Assembly: GCA_036320915.1 (NCBI GenBank)
Contig: JAXBDG010000010.1
Coordinates: 620,001 to 684,000, forward strand
From: Linnemannia elongata
Lineage: Eukaryota; Mortierellomycota; Mortierellomycetes; Mortierellales; Mortierellaceae
Reading direction: 5' to 3'
Length of the DNA: 64,000 nt
The notes under the pieces were generated by a model. The model was given only the letters and a program-made list of their open reading frames with translations, had not been told where the DNA came from and did no database searches. How positions within the stretch are numbered: position 1 is the first letter of the stretch; each line of letters opens with the position of its first letter. Position numbers and translations under genes: made by a program. Of this stretch, positions 56,199-64,000 are shown in pieces.

Positions 56199-59100
56199 CT
56201 AGGAGCTAGGAGAAAGAGGGACAGCGATCTCTCCAGCCTGATGAGCAAGTTTATAAAACACCGACTCCTCCCTCTGAAGTAACACCCTGGGTTCATCAAA
56301 CTCGGCCACCCGCCCCTGGTCCATGACAAGAATGCGATCAGAGTCCATCACAGTCTTGATCCGGTGCGCAATCGTCAACACCGTTCGGTCCTTAAACTCT
56401 TCTCGGATAGTCCGCTGGATTAACTCGTCCGTCTCTACATCGACCGCAGCGGTCGCCTCGTCCAAGATCAAGATTTTGGATTTCCGAAGGAGCGCACGGG
56501 CAAGACAGATCAACGATCGCTGGCCGACCGAAAAGTTCTCGCCGTTCTGTGCAACCTCCGCACCTAATCCTGAACCTCCTGGAAGAGAACGGACAAAGTC
56601 CTTGAGATGAGCTCGTTCGAGTGCCTCCCACAGATCGGCATCCGTGAGCTCTTGGAAGGGGTCGAGGTTGTCACGGATCGTGCCTGCAAACAGAGTCGGG
56701 TCCTGGGGGATAATCGCCAAGTGCTTGCGCAGATCGGCCAGCCCCAATCTCGAAATGTCGACGCCGTCAATCTCAATCGCTCCTCCATCAATTTCCTCGT
56801 CCTCTCCGGCAATGCGGGTGTTGTTATCTGGACCAGATGACGTGCCGCCAAGAAGAGGCGTGTGCTCGTCCGAATCACCGCTGACATCGTTGTCATCCGT
56901 GCCACTACTCTTCCTGTCATGATACCCCGAATTATCACTCGCTCTCGCCCAGGAACTATTCGCAGCTTCAACGATCCGGAACAAAGCTAGTGTCAATGAC
57001 GACTTTCCAGCACCCGTCCTTCCAACAATTCCAATCTTCTCCTGCGGCCTAATCTCAAACGACAAATGCTTCAGCACCAAATCCAACCCTTCTCGATACC
57101 GCGTCGAGTAATCTGTAAAGACAACTCGCCCTTGAGCCGGCCAGAGATCAGGAACCACCTTAGATGTCAACTCGGGTGCTTCGGTATGCTTGTCCGTGTA
57201 CTCCTGAACACGCTCAATAGCAATCAGATGCGACTGCCACTCCGAGAAATCTCTACAGAGCCACATCACACAGTCCGTGATGCCCATCGCAAAGCTCATC
57301 GACAGACCCAGCACACTCGCTTCGATCGTGTACCGTCCAAAGACCCCAAAGAGGGCAATCGAAAGGACGATTGTGGCACTGAGCCACTGAAGACGGATGT
57401 CGACCCAGCGGTTACAGTACGAATAGGAGACGTAGGCATTGGCGTTGTAGTTGGTCCGTTTTGCATTCTCGTCAATAAAGCGCTCTTGGACTGCCATTGC
57501 GCGGATGGTCGTTACGCCGTTCAGGGTCTCATCAAAGTGTTGATAGATGGGTGAGACGGAGACAGAGTCAAAACGCTTGAGGGATCGAACCGCCCAGAGG
57601 TAGTAGTCCGAGATCATGTAGAATCCCACTGCAATGAATGGAAAGACAAAGATGAACGCCGGTGTGGAAAAGATGACGATAGCGAGTGTTGAGGTCACGG
57701 CGGCCAGGAGGTAGCCCAAGTCCAAAAACTTCCATGGCAAGTGTTCGTCAATACTGTAGCAGTCGCCAGACAACCTATTGATGATACGTCCCAGAGGTGT
57801 GGTGTCGTAGAAACTGTTGGCAGGCGAAATGAAATGTGTTGATTAGGCTGAGAACATCACTCTCGGCGGTGAATTTAACATGACTCGACCTCAAACAAAA
57901 GTTGTACATACCTCATGGGTAGCCGAAGAATGGTGGTGATGAGATCGCGATGGATAATCTCAGAAGCCCGGATACGCGCAACGGAGAACGCCAGATAGAT
58001 GTAGATCATATGCACTACAACGTAGAGAACAGCAAAAGCCAACAGTCCTCCCAGGAACAAGCCGATGGACGCCGCAAGCTCCTCCTTGGTCCTATCCACC
58101 CAGTACTTCAGCCAAACATTGGTAGCAACCGTACAAGCTTCACCCAGGATGATCAGCACTGCTACTGTCAGCGCAGTCTTGAGGCCGCTGGCTTTGGCAT
58201 AGGTCTTAACAAGTCTCAGCTCTATTCCTCCTCTCTTCATGATCTCCTCTGCAATCAGCTCGTCCTCCTCCTCTCCGTCGTACTCCTCATCGTCAGCCTT
58301 TATCGCAGCGCCAGCAGCAGTATCGTCTTCCTCCACGGTCGCCAAGTCTGAATCCAAATCCGATCCCGTAATAGAGTCAGTATCAACAGCTCCGTCATCT
58401 ATAGTAGTGATGGAATGAGCAACTGCAGACTCCAAGGTCGAGCCATCGACGGGAGTATGGCTTCCCTTGCGCTTTCTCGAGTGCTTGGCAGAGAACTCCT
58501 TCATCAACTGGTAGAACGACTTCTTCGCCGCCACAAGCTCTTCATAACGACCCAGCTCGCCAATCTCGCCATCCTTCACAACCACAATCTGGTCCACAAG
58601 ATCGAGGTGATGGATTCCATGCGTGACCAGGATGCGTGTCTTGCCCTTGAGCAAACCCTCGGGTCCAACCAGATTGTCCCAAAGATGTCTGTCCACATGC
58701 GCATCAACAGCACTTAGAGGATCATCCAGCAAGTAAATGTCGGCATTGTCGTAGGTCGCCCTCGCCAATGAAACTCGCTGCTTTTGGCCACCTGAAAGGT
58801 TGATACCACGCTCGCCAATCTCTGTCATATCTCCTGCAGGCAACAAGTCCAGATCGGGGTCCAGTCCACAAGCCGTCAGCACGCGGCGGTAGCGTTCCTG
58901 GTCAAAAAGGTTCCCAAAGACAATGTTATCCCGGACAGTCGCATTGATGATGAAGGCCTGCTGAGGGACATAGGCGATCCGGCCTCGGACACAGATGGTA
59001 CCCTCCTGTTTGTACATCTCACCAATGATGGCGTTGAGAAGCGACGACTTGCCCTGTCCGACACGTCCTACAACTGCAGTGAGAGATTTGTTCTTGACCG

Positions 59101-61706
59101 ATAGGGTGATGTTGCGAAGGGTTGGCTTTGGTGGCGTAGTATCAGTGTTGTCCTCGTTCGCTCCGGCAGTGCCTTCTTGGTTCGAAAGGAGTGGCTGTTG
59201 GTCTTCAGATCCTTCGCCATGTGCATCCTCGCCATCATCATCAGCAGCATCGTCGATCCAGTCTGGCTCCTTGCTTGACGTCCATGCCAAGGTGGCGTTG
59301 TTGATTTCTACCACGGGAGTATCAGAGTTCTCGTCGTATTTTTCGTGCTGAACCTGGTTGCCGTCAATCTCTTCCCGCATCAAGAACCGCTGGATACGTT
59401 TTGTAGCCACCACTAATGCAATCGTCGCTGCAGTTCTGCATACATCAAATGAAACAGGTGTTACCGTATGAGTATCAAGGTCAAAGGTCTGTCATGACAG
59501 CAATTATCAATGCAAAAAAACAATAGCCTTGTAAACGTACCCTTCAGCAAGACGACTGACCGGCTCGTGCAGCAAGTCAAAGAGGGTCAGACTGACAAAG
59601 ACAATCTTGGGTGTCAGCACGCCATGACCAAGGGTCACATACGTCGCAAATGTAACAAAGGTGACGATGGTCGATGTCGACGCAAACACCAAACTCATAA
59701 CAGCCTCGAGTGCACCCATCTTCTTCAGGACATTGAGCTCCGCCCTTCTGGCCTCGAGGATCTTGCTCTTAAACGCAGCCTCCCATCCATAGAGCTTGAC
59801 GATTTTGATACTGGATAGGATCTCAGTCGAAAGACGAACACGCTCGTCCGTAGCCTTGAGTCGATCTTCCTCTAATCCTTCAAAGACCTTGGCCCGCCAA
59901 GACTGGAATGGAATGAACGCGACGATCGTAAAAACTCCTGCCAAGAAGCTCCAGCCCAAAAGGTGATACACTGGTAATTAAAAGGAAGCGCAGAGTTAAT
60001 AACGACAACCACATCATCTAAGGGCTGGACATGACATGACACAAAGGTGTAACTTACGCATGTAAAAGCAGATCGAAAAGTCAAAGGGGATCGAGATCCA
60101 GACTGCGAGATACTCGAAGCCCTCCTCCCACTGTACAGCATCGACCGACATATGGTTGAGGATCGCTCCTGTAGAAGATTTACGCCTGGCATCGGGTGAC
60201 AGCACAAGGACCTTGCGGTAAATCATGGATGTCAAAGTCGCCTTTGCCTGTGCACACAGGATAAAGACTCGTCGATGATAATCGGAATATAAGGCAGAGA
60301 CAGCGCACCTTACAAAGAAAATGCCAAACGCCAAAAGAACTCCGTATGTAAAAGGCTTCTCCTCCGTGATGGGTTTGACAGACGAGGACAAGGCAGAAAC
60401 AACCAATTGTGGTTCAGAGACGGAGGGTCCTTGAATATAGTCCAAAAAGAGGCCCAAGATTGCAGGCGAGAGGTAGTCGAAGAAGGGGATGGCAATTTTG
60501 GCCGCAACGACGGGGATGAGGCTTCTCCAATGGGCTTGAATGATGGCGAGCATAAGCGAGGGCTTCCTGATCTTTTTGACCGCTTCGGGGTTGGTCGACC
60601 CTCCTGCTGCACGGACCTTGTCGTAGTATCGCTTTGTCTTGCTGTTCCAGATCACCGAGAGCCGAGCGTATCCAATCTCGGTCTTGTTCTCCTCTGGTAG
60701 CTGATTGGCAACATCAGACGGCAGAAGCATTTTCTGCTTGGCGGCCAGTGAGACGATAGGCTGGAAGTAGTGCTGGCTCATTCGTGAAAAGAAGTTGGCT
60801 TTGTCCCATGCTTGTGCTCCACTCAACTGCTGTACTCGAGTCGATCCCCTTGGCCATGTCTCGACTACCAGGCCGAGTGTCAACAGCACAAGGTAGGCGA
60901 TAATGAACCGTGTCTCCGCTGACTGCACGCCTTGTCCGGTCCCCAGGAGAGTATGCAGGAGGATTGTAGAGGCGACAATGGACAAGGTGAAGAAGATAAC
61001 CAGCAAGTCTGAAGACCGGATTGTGAACTTGTGTTCGTTGTAGTTGAGTGCCACTGCACAGGACTATCATGCGTACAGATAAGAATTATGTTAGCCAAGA
61101 CGATACCGATGGATCGCGAATCGATTTATGGTTTCATGCCTCGCGCAACTATGAGCATTCACATTACCCATCCGACTGCTGTCAAAAATATTCCCAGGAG
61201 CTTGTCGGGAGAGTTGGTCCCGTTTACTTCGCCTCGTAACGTCTGAGCAGTCAACATCAACGCCAGTATCGACATGATGACCTGAGATGGCCAGTAGATC
61301 CATGCCGTCCGTCCAAACTGATGCGGTTTGCATGCAGTGCGCAGATATCGAATTCGTACAACAAAGACTAACAGTGCTACAGTCGATAATATAGAGTACA
61401 TGCTGCGACGCAAAAGAGTTGCGAGTAAATAATAAGGTAGATTATTCAGTGTGTGCGTGTACGTGTTGCCATTACTGACAACCTGTTTTGCACAACGCGG
61501 TCATACCTGTATTCGAAGCAGAGTGTAAAGTCCGTACGATCAGGGTTCAATGGCCCCTATGAAATCAAAACAAATAAACAGAGCAGAATGTACGCCTGAT
61601 AAGAACGTGGTGTTTCCAAACAAACCCCTCCCCCCATGCGAAACATCAGGCAGAAGTTTACCCATCCTTCTGAGTTCTGTCCACAGAACCCGCTTGACCG
61701 ATCCAT
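56199..61706 (-). CDS. ABCC-type transporter with TMD0 (MRP/Ycf1-like)
   Basis: Exons 61706-61662, 61556-61507, 61402-61168, 61063-60058, 59970-59541, 59435-57912 and 57813-56199 give 1634 aa. The start MDRSSGFCGQNSEGW-GPLNPDRTDFTLCFEY is typical of long ABCC proteins with an extra N-terminal TMD0. TMD1, NBD1 (GRVGQGKSS, LSGGQKQR, LLDDPLSAVD), an acidic linker, TMD2 and NBD2 (GRTGAGKSS, FSVGQRSL, ILDEATAAVD) follow. NBD1 has Asp where the catalytic Glu would be, and NBD2 has Glu, the usual ABCC asymmetry. Such proteins move glutathione, glucuronate or metal conjugates, often into the vacuole. Acidic insertions (about 580-620, and in NBD2) are unusual in length. Confidence 0.95.
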
Positions 61707-64000
61707 GGTATTTAAAAAGGTAATTGAAAGGCTTGTTTATGTGGGGATGCGATAAGATGAAGGCAGTGAAGCTGCAATAGTGTGAATAGGGGAAGATGAA
61801 AAAAAGAATGAAGAAGAGATGTTCTGGGGCGGAAAAGGAGGGATAATATCGGTTTATTTCCAGAGGCGATTTACTGAATGGAGCAATGGAGCGCTCACTA
61901 GGTTGATACAGCCCGAGGGTTCTAGAAGGATTTGTATCAGTTTCAACTTGCGTAAGTGTCTGGGCGTAACAAAAAAGAAATTAATAAACTGTGAAGAAGG
62001 TAGGTCGTCGCGCGCGGTTGTTGCTTCTGGGTGTGAATACTAGGGTGCCGTCGTTTTGGTGGGAGTTGAGATGAGCGTTGGGGGAATGGAAGTTGTAGAA
62101 GGTGAAGGTGTTGGAAGAACGCGGACACAAGTTTTTTTTCACCAAGATTTTAAATGTGACTGTTGATTCGTTGAGACAAGGTAGTTGGTGGCGCGCTTGG
62201 AAACCATAGAAAGGGTGCTGCTTTGTTGTTATTGAAAAGTGGAGCGCCATGCAGCTGAAGGGGAGAAGAGAAGCGAGGGGAAGGGAGCAGGAAACAAGGG
62301 GTGAAATGGTACTTCGAAGGGGCAGAGATGGATTGCAGTGTTAGCCTCAGTTTGATAGACAAAGGAGACAGATGGTGGTTTTTAACGAAAACGAAGAAAA
62401 AAAAAGGGACGAATGAGAGAGAGAGCTCATGGTCAGGACTACAATACAACACGACACGAGGATCCAAAAGAAAATGGTCAAGAATACATAAATGCCAAAC
62501 TTCATGCCAGAGAAAAGGGTTTTCAAAGCAGCAAATCAACGGGTGTCAAGAGCAGGCATGCGCAAATCCACTATTGCTCTCTTGACTACTTGACTATTGG
62601 ACCCTAGACGGACATTTTGTCAACGTGCTGTCTTTGGATGGGCCACGATCGTCTACATCCTTATTACTGTTACTATCACACTCATGACTATCCCCCTTGC
62701 CCGTCATTTTGTTTTGTTCAAGGAACGCCTTTTTTTTTGGTGAGTGTGTGCCTCTTTCCTTCATTCTCGTTCGTCCTTTCAATTACTCACACACTAGCTC
62801 CACTTTCGCGCATGTTTCCAGGTCACAGCGCTTATCTGTCTTGACCCGACCGACCTCTTCCCACTGCCATTGACTCAGTGTTGTTGTGTTTTTTTTTCAA
62901 TCGTATCCATAAATCAGTGAGGAGAGCGAAAATAGGGGAGTGAGATGGCGGCAGATCTGAAGCTGGGTTGGCAAATGGGGGTGAAAAAAAACGGGGCAAA
63001 AATCGCCAATTGAAATAATGTGTGTGCGTAGCTGGCTGTGGGGCAGGTCAGTGCAGCAAGGACTCATTAACACACTAAACGACAACAGCAATCCTTGGCA
63101 CTTCTTGGAAGTAGACAGACAGACGAAAATGATCAAAAAAAAGCCCAATGTGGGATGGAATATGACATCAAAACAAATTCTACTTTTTTTGGTGGTTATG
63201 CCTCCTTGGCAGTTTCGAGAGGGGGATGGCAACCAACGTTGGCCACCTATTTGCACCCTCTGACGTTGATACACATAGCCTTATATTGATTCTGGGCGAT
63301 TAATAAGAAAGTGAACGAGCGAGAGAAGAGGCTGCGCATGGCTCTTCATTTTTTTTTATTTTTTTTTTTGCTCTTGTTATTGTTTGTAGGGGTCGATACC
63401 CACATGCAAACCCCGTCATCGACCTATCCGGCCCTCGTTTGGCTCAGCAATAATCATCATCACATATTACTCAGCCGGAGGGCAGGAGTGGAAGGGCCAA
63501 GAAAAAACAAAGTAGCGAAACTTTTTTAAGCTTATTTGACTTGGTCGTCCCTGAAAGATAAAAAGCACCAGTTCTTCCGCCTTTCTCTTCTTCTTCTTTC
63601 TTCTCTCTTTCTACCTCTTCTTCCTCAACTTTTTACCAAACCACCCTTTGACTTTTCTTCTTCTTTCACACCCTCACTCTCATCACATCCACTCTCCCCT
63701 TCCCTCCTCGCTTCTACAGCTCTCGCTCTCCTTTTCTACCCTTATCCAGATTTCTTGTCCACTTCTCAGAGCTTTTTTATTTGACCCTGACAGCCACTTT
63801 CTCTCTATTGTTGATTCCCTTTCGTGTTTCCTTCTCTCTCATCACCCATCACCTCCCATCTCGTCCTCACTCATCTCTTCTCCACCAGCAGAACAATCAC
63901 CTCACCGCCGTCTCGTCCCTCTTTGTGCTCTCCTGAACCTATAAAGAACGAACTTGCCTGCCACCTCGTTTTCCTCTTTTATTACTTTTACTTCAAGGTC
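61707..64000. other. ABCC upstream region and leader of an off-window gene
   Basis: No gene is seen in 2.3 kb. From about 63580 to 63990 plus is almost pure C/T with short A interruptions, matching the leaders of other genes here. A plus-strand gene probably starts just beyond the window. Confidence 0.45.

Noticed and set aside
1..64000. tRNA, 5S rRNA, CRISPR array or transposon
   Set aside because: No T-loop consensus with matching acceptor stem, no 5S-like block, no regularly spaced repeats and no transposase or reverse transcriptase motif was seen.

Overview
This is nuclear DNA of a filamentous fungus. Genes are split by short GT-AG introns, spacers carry long A/T homopolymers and C/T-rich leaders, and the genes include eukaryotic ribosomal proteins (eS28, eL31, eL34), a mitochondrial small TIM, an exocyst subunit, chitin deacetylases, and ABCB and ABCC transporters. 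The set, with a Stealth-type phosphotransferase and a TMEM135-like protein, fits an early-diverging fungus, perhaps Mortierellomycota/Mucoromycota; this placement is inference. I could build 22 protein-coding gene models with consistent reading frame across splice sites, plus one decayed gene relic. There is no rRNA, tRNA, CRISPR array or intact transposon that I can see.

0-13 kb: seven tandem genes, all on the minus strand, encode RDH/WWOX-like short-chain dehydrogenases (SDRs). All share one three-exon architecture with conserved intron positions and an invariant 83-base last exon. A decayed eighth copy lies at about 7.2-7.5 kb. Blocks of perfect identity next to diverged blocks point to repeated duplication and gene conversion. 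The first copy has Ala in place of the expected catalytic Ser.

13.6-24.2 kb: a TMEM135-like membrane protein, a START-domain lipid-binding protein, a rolling-stone/FAR-17a-like membrane protein and mitochondrial TIM13. 24.6-28.3 kb: the exocyst subunit SEC10. 28.6-38.0 kb: ribosomal proteins eS28, eL31 and eL34 with unusually long introns, a GPI-type chitin deacetylase with intact NodB motifs, and a TRF-like telobox Myb protein. 39.7-41.6 kb: a second chitin deacetylase-like gene whose catalytic and metal-binding residues are all replaced, so a likely pseudoenzyme.

41.8-46.1 kb: a JmjC/cupin-8 protein and a Stealth (GNPTAB-like) sugar-phosphate transferase with an EF-hand and an internal 27-residue duplication. 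47.1-51.5 kb: a full ABCB (P-glycoprotein type) exporter. After a 4.7 kb gene-poor gap, 56.2-61.7 kb holds a full ABCC (MRP/Ycf1 type) transporter with TMD0. The last 2.3 kb has no gene; its pyrimidine-rich end looks like the leader of a plus-strand gene beyond the window.

The genes do not form one obvious pathway. Three themes recur: redox/lipid metabolism (SDR array, TMEM135, START), cell wall and glycan modification (two CDA genes, Stealth, exocyst) and export (ABCB, ABCC).
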